Numbered from the stretch's first letter, positions 50,875 to 59,697 are shown. The stretch: 64,000 nucleotides of DNA from an uncultured Clostridia bacterium (GCA_934277615.1 CAKQUV010000001.1:256762-320761), one strand, 5' to 3'. A program made the numbers and translations. The notes: a model not told the origin generated them from the letters alone.

Positions 50875-51791
50875 GCGTTTACCTTATCGACGTAGTTGCA
50901 TGCGTTGAAAGCCGCAATTGAGCCGTCGGAAGCAGCCGTTACGAGTTGGCGGATTTTCTTTGTGCGGCAATCGCCTGCGACAAAGATACCGTCGCAAGAC
51001 GTGGTGCAGTTTTCGTCCGCTACGATGTAGCCTGCTTTGTCGATTTCGACAAGAGGAGCAAAGCACTCGTTGTGCGGCACTTGACCTATGCAGATAAAGG
51101 CGCATTTCGCGTCGACGATAACGTCTTTGTGCGTAACGGTATCCTCAAAGCGAAGTGCGGAAAGTTCGTCCTCGCCGATGAATTCTTTGAGGGAGAGATT
51201 GTGCGTGTACTTGACGTTGGGGCGAGCAAGCACGAGGTCGAGAAGGGCTTTGTCGCCAAAAAACTTGTCAAAGAGAGTGCAGATATGCACGCTCTTGCAA
51301 TAACCGCTCAAAACAAGCGCATATTGAAGCGCAGTGTTGGCGTCGCCGATTACGCAAACGTCCTCGCCAGAGTAGAACGCGCCGTCGCAAAGCGCGCAAT
51401 AACTTACGCCGTTGCCGACCAATTCTTCTTCTCGCTCTACGCCTATACGACGAGGTTTTACGCCCGTTGCGATTATGATTGATTTACAGCGGTATGTGTT
51501 GTAATCGGTGGTTAATTCAAACCCATTCGGCACTTTAACTGCCGATATTGCTTTTTCAAGCTCCACTTGTGCGCCCCATTCCACGATTTGCTCATAGAGT
51601 TTGTCCATAAGTTCCGCACCTGCGATTTTTTGGTAAGAGGGGAAGTTTTCCACTCTCGGGGAGTATGCGATTTGTCCTCCGAAACTGTCGCTTTCAAGCA
51701 CGAGAACGGTTTTGCCTGCTCTCAGACAATTGAGTGCTGCGGTCATTCCTGCAGGGCCTGCGCCCACGATTATAACGTCAAATTCTTGCAT
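50871..51791 (-). CDS. Flavin thioredoxin reductase lacking NADPH-binding residues
   Basis: A 306-residue thioredoxin reductase homologue. The FAD motif VDIIVGAGPAGMTAALNCLRAG-type start (IIVGAGPAGMTAA) and the redox-active CALC at residues 132-135 are intact, as is GIFVAGDCRTKKIRQL. In the NADPH domain the glycine motif reads IGDANTALQ rather than GGGNTAVE. The HRRxxxR site is replaced by HICTLFDKFFGD. This is the pattern of ferredoxin-dependent flavin thioredoxin reductases (FFTR) described in Clostridium. AGAGGT precedes the ATG. It follows nrdD in the same direction, across a terminator. Confidence 0.85.
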   Translation of the reverse strand: MQEFDVIIVGAGPAGMTAALNCLRAGKTVLVLESDSFGGQIAYSPRVENFPSYQKIAGAELMDKLYEQIVEWGAQVELEKAISAVKVPNGFELTTDYNTYRCKSIIIATGVKPRRIGVEREEELVGNGVSYCALCDGAFYSGEDVCVIGDANTALQYALVLSGYCKSVHICTLFDKFFGDKALLDLVLARPNVKYTHNLSLKEFIGEDELSALRFEDTVTHKDVIVDAKCAFICIGQVPHNECFAPLVEIDKAGYIVADENCTTSCDGIFVAGDCRTKKIRQLVTAASDGSIAAFNACNYVDKVNA

Positions 51792-51810
51792 TTTTGTACC
51801 TCTTATAAAT

Positions 51811-51843
51811 AAAAAGCGGTATGGCGCATTGCCATACCGCCGT
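51811..51843 (-). terminator. Terminator after nrdD
   Basis: GCGGTATGGC (51816-51825) and GCCATACCGC (51831-51840) pair perfectly, with a T-run in the - direction. Confidence 0.9.
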
Positions 51844-51854
51844 TTGGTCAATTC

Positions 51855-54275
51855 TTACTTTCTCGATTCGATATAGCCTTTGATTTTGCTTGCGTTGTCG
51901 TAAACGTCATAGCCGTTTCCGTTGGGAACGAGCAAGGTCGGGGCTTTCTTTACGCCGTATGCGAGAGTTGCGTCTTTGTTGTCCTCTGCGTCGATTACGG
52001 TGTATGCGACGCCTGCTTTATCGAGCATTGCTTTTGCCATTTTGCAGTTGGGGCAAGTCTTGGTGGTGAAGATAAGCAAGCCCTCGTCCTCGCATTTTGC
52101 GCAGGCGCATTCTTGTTTGACGTCTTCCGCTTTGACTTCCGCCTTGTTCTCTTCGGCTGCGTTGTCGCACTTGAATTCCTCAACATGTTTTCCATGATAT
52201 TGAGAAGTTGCGATGTCATAGACTTTGCGCTCTTTGAACTCTGCGCGCTTGCCGTCGTTCCAGTTTTGAACAGGACGATAGTAACCCGTGATTCGGCTGT
52301 ATACTTCCGTCTTTTTGCCGCAGATGGGGCAGGTGTATTGCTCGCCATCGAGATAGCCGTGTTCTTGGCAAATGGAGTAGGTCGGCGAGAGTGTGTAGTA
52401 GGGGAGTTTGTAGTTTTCCGCAATCTTTCTCACAAGGTTTGCAGCCGCTTGCCAACTGTCGAGTTTTTGACCGAGGAAAGCGTGGAATACCGTGCCCGAC
52501 GTGTAGAGCGTTTGGAGTTCGTCCTGAATGTCGAGAGCGGTGAAGATATCGCTTGTGTAGCCGACGGGAAGGTGTGAACTGTTGGTGTAGTAGGGCACGT
52601 TGTCGGAGTTGCTTGCGCAGATGATATCGGGATATCTTTCTCTGTCGTGTTTTGCAAGACGGTAGGAGGTGGACTCTGCGGGAGTTGCCTCGAGGTTGTA
52701 CAAATCGCCGTATTCCTCTTGGTAGTCGCTGAGTTTTTCACGCATGAAGTTGAGCGTCTTTTTGGTGAATTCCTGAGCTTCTTTGTGCGTCATGTCTTTG
52801 CCAACCCACTTTGCGTTGAGGCAAGCCTCGTTCATGCCCACAAGACCGATTGTGGAGAAGTGGTTGCCAAACGTGCCGAGGTATCTCTTGGTGTAGGGAT
52901 ACAAGCCCTCTTCAAGCAATTTGGTGATGACGTTTCTCTTGATTTTGAGCGAGCGTGCGGACACGTTCATCAAACGTTCGAGTTCTTTGAAATAATCTTC
53001 TTCCGTTTCGGAAATGTATGCGATTCTCGGCATGTTGATTGTTACGACGCCGATAGAGCCCGTGGATTCGCCGCTGCCGAAGAAACCGCCTGATTTCTTG
53101 CGGAGCTCGCGGAGGTCAAGACGCAAACGGCAGCACATACTGCGTACGTCGCTCGGCTCCATATCGCTGTTGATGTAGTTGGAGAAGTACGGAGTGCCGT
53201 ATTTTGCCGTCATGGTGAAGAGCAAGCGGTTGTTTTCCGTATTGGACCAATCGAAGTCTCTGGTGATGGAATAGGTCGGAATAGGATATTGGAATCCTCT
53301 GCCGTTGGCGTCGCCCTCGATCATGATCTCGATAAACGCCTTGTTGACCATTGCCATTTCTTTTTCGCAATCCTTGTACTTGAAGTCCATCTCTTTGCCG
53401 CCGACAAGTGCCGGAAGCTCCGCCAAGTCGTTGGGAACCACCCAGTCAAGCGTGATGTTGGTGAACGGCGCTTGCGTACCCCAGCGAGAGGGGGTGTTTA
53501 CGCCGTAGATGAAGGATTGGATGCATTGTTTGACTTCTTTGTAGGAAAGATTGTCAACTTTTACGAACGGTGCAAGATAGGTGTCGAAAGAACTGAACGC
53601 TTGTGCGCCTGCCCATTCGTTTTGCATGATGCCGAGGAAGTTGACCATTTGGTTGCAAAGAGTGGAGAGGTGGCTTGCGGGAGATGACGTGATCTTGCCG
53701 GGAATGCCGCCGAGTCCTTCTTTGATGAGTTGTTTGAGCGACCAACCGGCGCAGTAGCCTGTGAGCATGGACAAATCGTGGATGTGGATTTGCGCTTCGC
53801 GGTGCGCCTTTGCGATTTCTTCGTCATAAATTTCGCTGAGCCAATAGTTTGCGGTAACCGCACCCGAGTTGGAAAGGATAAGTCCGCCTACGGAGTACGT
53901 AACGGTGGAGTTTTCCTTGACGCGCCAGTCGTTGATTTTGAGATAGTTGTTGACGGTGTTCTTGTAGTCGAGCATCGTGGAGTTCATCTCACGAAGTTTC
54001 TCGTGTTGCTTTCTATAAAGAATATAGGCTTTTGCAACTTCTACATAACCCGATTGAATGAGGACGACTTCTACGGAGTCCTGAATGTCCTCGACAGATA
54101 CGACGTCGTTTTTTACTTTGTCGTTGAAGGTTGCCGTAACGCGCAATGCGAGCATATCGATGATGTCGTCGCTGTAAGTTTTGCCGACGGCGTTGAATGC
54201 TTTTTCGATTGCGACCTTGATTTTGTTTAGATTGAACGGAACTACGCTCCCGTCTCTTTTTTTGATGTTCAACAT
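51855..54275 (-). CDS. nrdD: Anaerobic ribonucleoside-triphosphate reductase with fused redoxin domain
   Basis: An 807-residue class III reductase. An N-terminal ATP-cone (MLNIKKRDGSVVPFNLNKIK, to ~90) senses ATP/dATP. The catalytic barrel has YSVGGLILSNSGAVTANYWL and SGESTGSIGVVTINMPRIA. The zinc-site Cys pair is in CPICGKK. The glycyl-radical loop RITGYYRPVQNWNDGKRAEF has Gly665. After a Cys-rich linker (CACAKCED), residues 733-807 form a glutaredoxin/thioredoxin-like domain with CPNC (742-745). The start follows GGAGG at 54275. The activase nrdG is not adjacent. Two NrdR boxes lie upstream. Confidence 0.95.
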   Translation of the reverse strand: MLNIKKRDGSVVPFNLNKIKVAIEKAFNAVGKTYSDDIIDMLALRVTATFNDKVKNDVVSVEDIQDSVEVVLIQSGYVEVAKAYILYRKQHEKLREMNSTMLDYKNTVNNYLKINDWRVKENSTVTYSVGGLILSNSGAVTANYWLSEIYDEEIAKAHREAQIHIHDLSMLTGYCAGWSLKQLIKEGLGGIPGKITSSPASHLSTLCNQMVNFLGIMQNEWAGAQAFSSFDTYLAPFVKVDNLSYKEVKQCIQSFIYGVNTPSRWGTQAPFTNITLDWVVPNDLAELPALVGGKEMDFKYKDCEKEMAMVNKAFIEIMIEGDANGRGFQYPIPTYSITRDFDWSNTENNRLLFTMTAKYGTPYFSNYINSDMEPSDVRSMCCRLRLDLRELRKKSGGFFGSGESTGSIGVVTINMPRIAYISETEEDYFKELERLMNVSARSLKIKRNVITKLLEEGLYPYTKRYLGTFGNHFSTIGLVGMNEACLNAKWVGKDMTHKEAQEFTKKTLNFMREKLSDYQEEYGDLYNLEATPAESTSYRLAKHDRERYPDIICASNSDNVPYYTNSSHLPVGYTSDIFTALDIQDELQTLYTSGTVFHAFLGQKLDSWQAAANLVRKIAENYKLPYYTLSPTYSICQEHGYLDGEQYTCPICGKKTEVYSRITGYYRPVQNWNDGKRAEFKERKVYDIATSQYHGKHVEEFKCDNAAEENKAEVKAEDVKQECACAKCEDEGLLIFTTKTCPNCKMAKAMLDKAGVAYTVIDAEDNKDATLAYGVKKAPTLLVPNGNGYDVYDNASKIKGYIESRK

Positions 54276-54309
54276 AAAATTGAACCTCCTAAGGAAAATG
54301 TGCCCCTTT

Positions 54310-54337
54310 ATTATATCAAGCACGCGCAATATGTCAA
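54310..54337 (-). promoter_or_regulatory. Promoter of nrdD
   Basis: On the - strand: TTGACA, a 16-base spacer and TATAAT. Confidence 0.75.
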
Positions 54338-54344
54338 GGCAAAA

Positions 54345-54392
54345 ACGCAAAATAAAGTGTGAAACATTTTTGCGAAACACTACATATTGTGT
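54345..54392. promoter_or_regulatory. Two NrdR boxes upstream of nrdD
   Basis: ACACTACATATTGTGT at 54377-54392 differs from the 16-bp NrdR box by one base. ACGCAAAATAAAGTGT at 54345-54360 is a weaker match (about 13 of 16). Their starts are 32 bp apart, the classical spacing for NrdR pairs. They lie just upstream of -35. Confidence 0.8.
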
Positions 54393-54549
54393 TTTTGTCA
54401 AAAAATGGCACTTTTTGCAAATTATACTTTTCGTGTATCGAAAACGCGTGTTTTTGAGTATGTAAACGGGTAAGAGAAAATGCAACCTATATTCTAATTG
54501 ATTGTTTTGAAAAACCGCCGAACACAAGATATTGTGGTTGAAAAGTTTT

Positions 54550-55095
54550 TATACATAAATACCTTAAATACAATTACCCCCTCTTTCCGGACACGCCGGC
54601 ATTTCTAAAAATAATCATTTAATGCAACTTTCCCCTTTCCTCATGTATTTTCCCTATCGCCGTTCTCCCTCTGCGCAATGCTTGAGGGAACCCACGGCGA
54701 CCGCGTAGCGGGGGGCAACACGACGCGATTGACTTCGTAGCAATCGCTATTCCGTCGCTACGCTCCTTACGGCACGCGCATAGATAAGGACATTTTTCTC
54801 ATTATGTCACTGCGCTTTGTGTGACTGCTTCGCAACAACACGTCACAGTCGCTTGTACTGCACCCACAAGGCTTCCACACACAAAAGACAAGCGAACGAA
54901 AGCGTGATATATAAGATGAAAGCGCAGTCTTTTGTGTGAAGGAAAAAGGAGCACCAAGGCAAAAAGCAAGCAATTGACACAAGTAACAATTGTGGCTAAA
55001 AGCCTTGTGTGTGACGCAAGCTCGACGCTCGGTGCGGTCGGCGCCCTGCGCCTCCAACTTCGAATAAACACATACCGCGTATAAGAACACCTTCG
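54550..55095 (-). repeat. Family B composite repeat, copy B5 (reverse)
   Basis: In reverse orientation it has the GCCGGCGTGTCCGG end block, a module X (54722-54770), the covarying stem TGTGAC/GTCACA with GTGTTGTT loop and the CACACAAAAGAC hairpin shared with B3. It occupies the gene-free space between nrdD and the GtrA-like gene. Confidence 0.8.
54722..54770 (-). repeat. Module X, 49 bp, inside B5
   Basis: The reverse complement of the copies at 5573 and 19289. Confidence 0.8.
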
Positions 55096-55104
55096 AAAGA
55101 GTAT

Positions 55105-55132
55105 AAAAAAAGCACGCGTTGCGTGCTTTTTT
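55105..55132. terminator. Terminator after the GtrA-like gene
   Basis: AAAAAAGCACGC/GCGTGCTTTTTT with loop GTT. Confidence 0.88.
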
Positions 55133-55146
55133 CATATAAATCAATA

Positions 55147-55929
55147 TTATTCTTCGACTTTTTGGGTTTTCTTTTCTCCCCAGTTGCGCATTACGAGGAA
55201 CTTGTTGCCGAGGAAGCTCATAACGAGTGCCGTGATGCCGCCGACCGCTTGTCCGGTGAGGTTGTAGATTTGATACAAGAATTCCGTTTGCGCGACGGGT
55301 TTTGCGCCCATGCATGCCGTCATAATCGCGCTACCTAGGAGCGTTTGGACGAAGATGATGGTTACTGCTAAAATCACGTACATGATACCCGAAACAACAA
55401 TGTTGTTGGTGCAGTTAAAGGTTTTCTTCCTGTTGAGGATGAAGGTGAGCACTTGTCCGACGATGGAACCTATCAAGAAACCGATAAAGTCCGACGTGGT
55501 GGGGTAGCCGAACACGTCGTCGAGCACGCCAAGTCTGAAGCCGTAGAATCTTTGATTGAGCACGCTGTCTGCGGGCGCGAGTTTCAAAAGAGCGGGCAAA
55601 ACGAGCGTTATGATGAGCTGCGAGCCGCCGCAGATAAAACTGAACAGCGTGAACACAATCATTTGGCGCAAGTTTTCGTTGGCATTGATTTTGTCAACGA
55701 GGTTTTGCAAGCCTTTTGGCAATTTGATTTTCTTTTTGGGTTTTGCATCGGATTGAGAATCGTCTGCAGGCTCTTGCGTTTGGTCTGCCGCATTTTCCGC
55801 TTCTGTGTTTTCGACTTCTGCGGTTTGAGCGTCGGCGACTTCTGTCGTTTCGTCGTTGGCTTCCGCGTTTTCGACGGGGGATGCCTCTTCGACGGTTTCT
55901 ACAACGTTCTCGTTTTTGATTTCGTCCAT
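55147..55929 (-). CDS. GtrA-like membrane protein with acidic N-terminus
   Basis: A 260-residue protein. The first ~65 residues are Glu/Ala/Asp-rich and likely disordered, followed by a basic stretch (PKKKIKLPKG). Four hydrophobic segments follow in the GtrA pattern (FTLFSFICGGSQLIITLVL, FIGFLIGSIVGQVLTFILNRKKTF, ending FLGNKFLVMRNWG). GtrA proteins are thought to move lipid-linked sugars in cell-wall or LPS-type modification. It has its own terminator. No glycosyltransferase partner is present. Confidence 0.85.
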   Translation of the reverse strand: MDEIKNENVVETVEEASPVENAEANDETTEVADAQTAEVENTEAENAADQTQEPADDSQSDAKPKKKIKLPKGLQNLVDKINANENLRQMIVFTLFSFICGGSQLIITLVLPALLKLAPADSVLNQRFYGFRLGVLDDVFGYPTTSDFIGFLIGSIVGQVLTFILNRKKTFNCTNNIVVSGIMYVILAVTIIFVQTLLGSAIMTACMGAKPVAQTEFLYQIYNLTGQAVGGITALVMSFLGNKFLVMRNWGEKKTQKVEE

Positions 55930-56003
55930 AATCTCTTCCTTATCCTAATTAGGATTTTTTATTTTATAACAAAACGTATTATATAATAAATATATAGCGT
56001 TTG

Positions 56004-56816
56004 TCAACGAGTGGATTTTTTGAGCACGCTCACGTGGAAATCGGCGGTGAGCGTCATTTTTTCAAGGGTGCGTATACGCTCGATGTTTTCCTTGGGCGCG
56101 CGATAGACGTAGGGAGTCATTGTAAGCAAATCGGATATGCTTTTGCTCTCGAGGTCGAATGTGAAAGTCAATTCTTTTTCGCCGACGCTTTCAAAATCGC
56201 TCGCAGGAAGGACGGTTGCCACTTCTCGCACGTCTTTGTACAGCGCTCGCCTGAGTTCTATGAGGTGATTTTCGCAAGGGTATGCCATTATCAAAACGCC
56301 GTCGTCTTTGAGCACTCGCGCATATTCCTTTGCGGCATACGGAGAAAACACGCACACAAGCACGTCCGCACATTTGTCGGGCAAGGGCAAATCGTACACG
56401 CTTGCCACCGCACACTTGGCACGCTTGTTGCGCTTTGCGGCGATTTTCACGGCGTGCTTTGAGATATCCACACCAAAATATTCGTCTTTGTCATCGTTGC
56501 GATTTTTGATGATTTGCGACATATAAAATCCCGTGCCCGTGCCTGCGTCGACGAGGGTTATCGGCTTTTTGATTTCGCACGTGATTTGAGAGATGCAATC
56601 TGCAAGCGGCATATAAAATCCGCCGTCCAAAAAATCACGGCGCGCGCAAATCATTTCTTTGTTGTCGCCGGGATCTTTTGAGTTGCGCTTGTCGGGGATG
56701 AGTAGATAATAGTAGCCCTCTTTTGCCTTGTCGAAAACGTGTCCGTTTTGACATGCGGAACACGATTCTTTTTCGTCCAAAGGACTTTGGCATACGGAGC
56801 ATAAAAACTTTGTCAT
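56004..56816 (-). CDS. rlmA: 23S rRNA (guanine-N1)-methyltransferase RlmA
   Basis: A 270-residue SAM-dependent methyltransferase. The N-terminal zinc finger has C6-x2-C9 and C19-x2-C22-x3-H26, typical of RlmA-type enzymes. The SAM motif is VDAGTGTGFYMSQI. DVSKHAVKIAAKRN-like sequence (FGVDISKHAVKIAAKR) and VFSPYAAKEYARVLKDDG follow. It methylates G745/G748 of 23S rRNA in known relatives. No Shine-Dalgarno site is present, and TATAAT sits exactly six bases from the ATG, so the mRNA is likely leaderless. It is divergent from the U32 gene. Confidence 0.9.
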   Translation of the reverse strand: MTKFLCSVCQSPLDEKESCSACQNGHVFDKAKEGYYYLLIPDKRNSKDPGDNKEMICARRDFLDGGFYMPLADCISQITCEIKKPITLVDAGTGTGFYMSQIIKNRNDDKDEYFGVDISKHAVKIAAKRNKRAKCAVASVYDLPLPDKCADVLVCVFSPYAAKEYARVLKDDGVLIMAYPCENHLIELRRALYKDVREVATVLPASDFESVGEKELTFTFDLESKSISDLLTMTPYVYRAPKENIERIRTLEKMTLTADFHVSVLKKSTR

Positions 56817-56822
56817 ATTTCT

Positions 56823-56850
56823 ATTATATCAAAAATATTTGCGCACGCAA
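56823..56850 (-). promoter_or_regulatory. Leaderless promoter of rlmA
   Basis: On the - strand: TTGCGT, a 16-base spacer and TATAAT, then six bases to ATG. Confidence 0.75.
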
Positions 56851-56855
56851 GTCTA

Positions 56856-56884
56856 TTGCGAAGAGTGGCGGCGTGTGTTATAAT
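56856..56884 (+). promoter_or_regulatory. Leaderless promoter of the U32 gene
   Basis: TTGCGA, a 17-base spacer and TATAAT, then AAAACT and ATG. It is back-to-back with the rlmA promoter; the two -35 hexamers are five bases apart. Confidence 0.75.
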
Positions 56885-56890
56885 AAAACT

Positions 56891-59068
56891 ATGTTAGAAC
56901 TCTTGGCACCTGTCGGCGATATGTCTGCGCTCGATGTCGCTATCAAATGCGGAGCGGACGCGGTTTATCTCGGACTTGACGGTTTCAATGCGCGTATGCG
57001 TGCGCAAAATTTCAACGCCGATAACATCGGCGAGGTTGTCGCGCGCGCCCATTTTTACGGCGTGAAAGTGTACGTTACAATCAACACGATTTTGCAAAAC
57101 AATGAGTTTAACGACCTTATTTCGCTTGTTAAAACCGCTGTTTGTGCAAAAGCCGACGCGTTTTTGGTGCAAGACCTCGGTGTTGCCAAAGTGCTGAAAG
57201 ACGCCTTTGACGGCATAGTTTTGCATGCAAGCACGCAAATGGGCGTACACAATTTGTACGGCGCAAAAGTTGCCGAAAGCATGGGGATAAAGCGTGTGGT
57301 TTTGTCGAGAGAGGCAAAGCTCGAGGATATAAAACAAATACGCGACAACACGTCTTTGGAGATTGAATATTTTGTGCAAGGCGCGCTTTGCATTGCGTTT
57401 TCGGGCAATTGCTATCTGTCGTCCGTCGAGCAGGGCGCAAGCGGAAACAGAGGGCTTTGCAAACAACTTTGCCGACTTCCGTATATAGCAAAATCGGGTG
57501 GAAAATTCGACAAGGGATATATGCTCAGCGCAAGGGATCTGTGCCTTGCAAAGAGCGTGAAAGAGCTTGCCGAGGCAGGCGTGTGTTCTTTCAAAATCGA
57601 GGGCAGATTGCGCCGCGACGGGTACGTTGCCGAGGCGGTGCAGACATATAGAAGAATACTCGACGAAGTTGAAAACGGGTGCAAAATCGATTTTGACAAC
57701 GGCGACGAAAACAGGTTGAAAATCGCGTTTTCCAGGGGCGATTTTCTTGAAAGAGCGTATCTTGACGACGGCACTCCCAAAGTGGTGGAAAAGAGATTCA
57801 ACAACCATACGGGTATAAAAATCGGCGTTGTCAAGGATGTAAAACCGTTCAAAAACGATTTGTTCGAGGTTGTGATTTTCAGCAGCCGCAAACTGTGTAA
57901 GGGTGATGGCATAAAGTTTTTCGATAAGGAAAAAGAAAGCGCGAGCTTGGGCATAGGCGAGGCGAGAGAGAAGGGTAAAAACCTCTATTCAGTCATAACA
58001 ACCGCCAAGGTTAAGACGGGGTGGACGGTCAATCTCATATCCGACGCAGGGCGAGAAAAGGAGCTTGCCGAAATTGCGAGAAGCGTACCTATAAGCCTTG
58101 AGATCAAGGCGCATGCAGGCAAGCCGCTCGCAATCGCAGCTTATTATAAGAACGGTGAAAAAAGCGTAAGCGTCAAGTGCGAAAGCGAGGACGTTTTGCA
58201 AGCGGCAACCAACGTGCTGACGGGCGTAAACGAGATTGCAAAGCAATGCTCCAAGGTTGCGGACAGCGGCTTTTGCATAGAGGGCGTAAGCGTGGATGCG
58301 GACGGAGTGTTTATCGCAAAATCCGTGCTTAATGCGCTCCGCAGGGATGTTTTCGACAAAATGAAAGGCGAGATTATCCGCATAAATTCGCCGAGCGAAG
58401 TCGTTATAAATCAAGACAAAATAAACGCCGTTTTCGAGAGATTGCAAAGTGCAAAACATGTGCAAGGCGCAAACCTCAAAGTGCTTTTGGGAGATGATTT
58501 GGCAAAGAGCGCAATGCTCAAAAAAGAGGATAAAATCGTGTTGCGCCCCTCTGTTTGGAAAGCGGAAACGATATTGCGCGATATAGAGCTTTTCGGCATA
58601 GAGCAAAAGGACGTGATTCTGGACTTGCCCATTGTCGCAAACGGCAAAGATTTGAAGATTATAGAAAGCGTACTCGAGAAACTCCCGCAAATCAAAGCGC
58701 TCGTCAGCGAGAATATATACGGGCTGTATTTTGCGAGCAAAGGATACGCCGTAATCGCAGGGCAGGGGCACAATATCGCAAACGCGCTTGCCGTGGACGA
58801 AGCGAAGAATTTGGGCGCAAGCGGATTCGTGCCGTCTTTGGAATATCCCGATTTTGAGGCAAACGAGGACGAAATTGCAAGATATAATGCGGACAAAAAT
58901 ATTCCGCTTATGACATTTGCTCATTGTCCGTACAAGACGATGTTCGGCAACGATTGCTCAAAGTGTTCGTACAAGGGCGATATGACGCTGCAAAGAGAAA
59001 AGCACACCTACAAAGTGCGTCGCGCCACACTCTCTCAATGCTACTTCGCCATGTATCCCGAAAATTAG
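56891..59068 (+). CDS. U32-family peptidase / rRNA hydroxylation protein
   Basis: A 725-residue member of peptidase family U32. The N-terminal barrel begins MLELLAPVGDMSALDVAIKCGADAVYLG. The family signature EYFVQGALCIAFSGNCYLSS includes the two Cys, followed by CKQLCRLPY. A C-terminal DUF3656-like extension ends with the Cys-rich NDCSKCSYKGDM. Relatives (RlhA/TrhP types) install hydroxyl groups on 23S rRNA or tRNA and carry an Fe-S cluster. Its divergence from rlmA suggests a shared rRNA/tRNA modification role. Leaderless start inferred from TATAAT spacing. Confidence 0.9.
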   Translation: MLELLAPVGDMSALDVAIKCGADAVYLGLDGFNARMRAQNFNADNIGEVVARAHFYGVKVYVTINTILQNNEFNDLISLVKTAVCAKADAFLVQDLGVAKVLKDAFDGIVLHASTQMGVHNLYGAKVAESMGIKRVVLSREAKLEDIKQIRDNTSLEIEYFVQGALCIAFSGNCYLSSVEQGASGNRGLCKQLCRLPYIAKSGGKFDKGYMLSARDLCLAKSVKELAEAGVCSFKIEGRLRRDGYVAEAVQTYRRILDEVENGCKIDFDNGDENRLKIAFSRGDFLERAYLDDGTPKVVEKRFNNHTGIKIGVVKDVKPFKNDLFEVVIFSSRKLCKGDGIKFFDKEKESASLGIGEAREKGKNLYSVITTAKVKTGWTVNLISDAGREKELAEIARSVPISLEIKAHAGKPLAIAAYYKNGEKSVSVKCESEDVLQAATNVLTGVNEIAKQCSKVADSGFCIEGVSVDADGVFIAKSVLNALRRDVFDKMKGEIIRINSPSEVVINQDKINAVFERLQSAKHVQGANLKVLLGDDLAKSAMLKKEDKIVLRPSVWKAETILRDIELFGIEQKDVILDLPIVANGKDLKIIESVLEKLPQIKALVSENIYGLYFASKGYAVIAGQGHNIANALAVDEAKNLGASGFVPSLEYPDFEANEDEIARYNADKNIPLMTFAHCPYKTMFGNDCSKCSYKGDMTLQREKHTYKVRRATLSQCYFAMYPEN

Positions 59069-59088
59069 ACCAAACCCCGATTTTATGC

Positions 59089-59117
59089 TTGTCAAAAGGC
59101 GGCGGTTGTGCTAATAT
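59089..59117 (+). promoter_or_regulatory. Promoter of the ferredoxin gene
   Basis: TTGTCA, a 17-base spacer and TAATAT. Confidence 0.6.
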
Positions 59118-59160
59118 AATTTCAAGCGAAAGCGAATTTATTTTGTAAGGAGATAAGAAT

Positions 59161-59331
59161 ATGCCCAGAGTTATCAGCGATGAATGCATCCAATGCGGCG
59201 CATGCGCAGATACTTGCCCGGTTGGTGCAATTGCAGAAGGCGACAGCAAATACGTTGTTGATCCCGATCAATGCATTGATTGCGGAGCATGTGAAGACGG
59301 TTGCCCCGTCGGCGCAATTACCGAAGCGTAA
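59161..59331 (+). CDS. 2[4Fe-4S] ferredoxin
   Basis: A 56-residue clostridial-type ferredoxin. The two clusters are bound by CIQCGACADTCP and CIDCGACEDGCP, each CxxCxxCxxxCP. AAGGAG lies before the ATG. The small size and both motifs make the call secure. It carries low-potential electrons and could be the donor for the FFTR-like protein in this window. It has its own promoter and a terminator. Confidence 0.95.
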   Translation: MPRVISDECIQCGACADTCPVGAIAEGDSKYVVDPDQCIDCGACEDGCPVGAITEA

Positions 59332-59345
59332 TAAGACAAAAACAA

Positions 59346-59383
59346 AAAAAGTCGCACACTCGTTTGAGTGTGTGATTTTTTTT
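59346..59383 (+). terminator. Terminator after ferredoxin
   Basis: CACACTC/GAGTGTG stem and a run of T. Confidence 0.85.
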
Positions 59384-59481
59384 GTAGTAAGTGATATTTT
59401 TGGCTTGCGCCAAAAGTGATATTCGCACTTTGTGCGAGTTGTGGATTATTCCATTCGGGTGTGGGTGTCCCACCATATCGT

Positions 59482-59697
59482 CATTGCGAGCGGTTAGCGT
59501 GGCAATCAAGCCGTAGGCGCACACACCAAGCAAGCGATATAGCGAAATTGCGGCAGGAGTATTTATCCGTCTTATTTTGATAGCGTGTATCGGTTGCTTG
59601 GTTAAGAGCAATAAACCTAGCATGGCTAAGGCAATGCGCACAGGTGCGTGTTGCTGTTGCCACAGCGACGGTTTTTGCTCGCATTCGGCGCAAAACT
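59482..59697 (+). repeat. Family D dispersed repeat, copy 2
   Basis: Begins TCATTGCGAGCGGTTAGCG and shares the core blocks with 38250-38560. Its end ATTCGGCGCAAA touches the stop of the small gene on the other strand. Confidence 0.65.

Noticed and set aside
54767..55315. Coding frame across family B copy B5
   Set aside because: It overlaps the end of the GtrA-like gene and repetitive non-coding DNA, and gives a translation with no homology.
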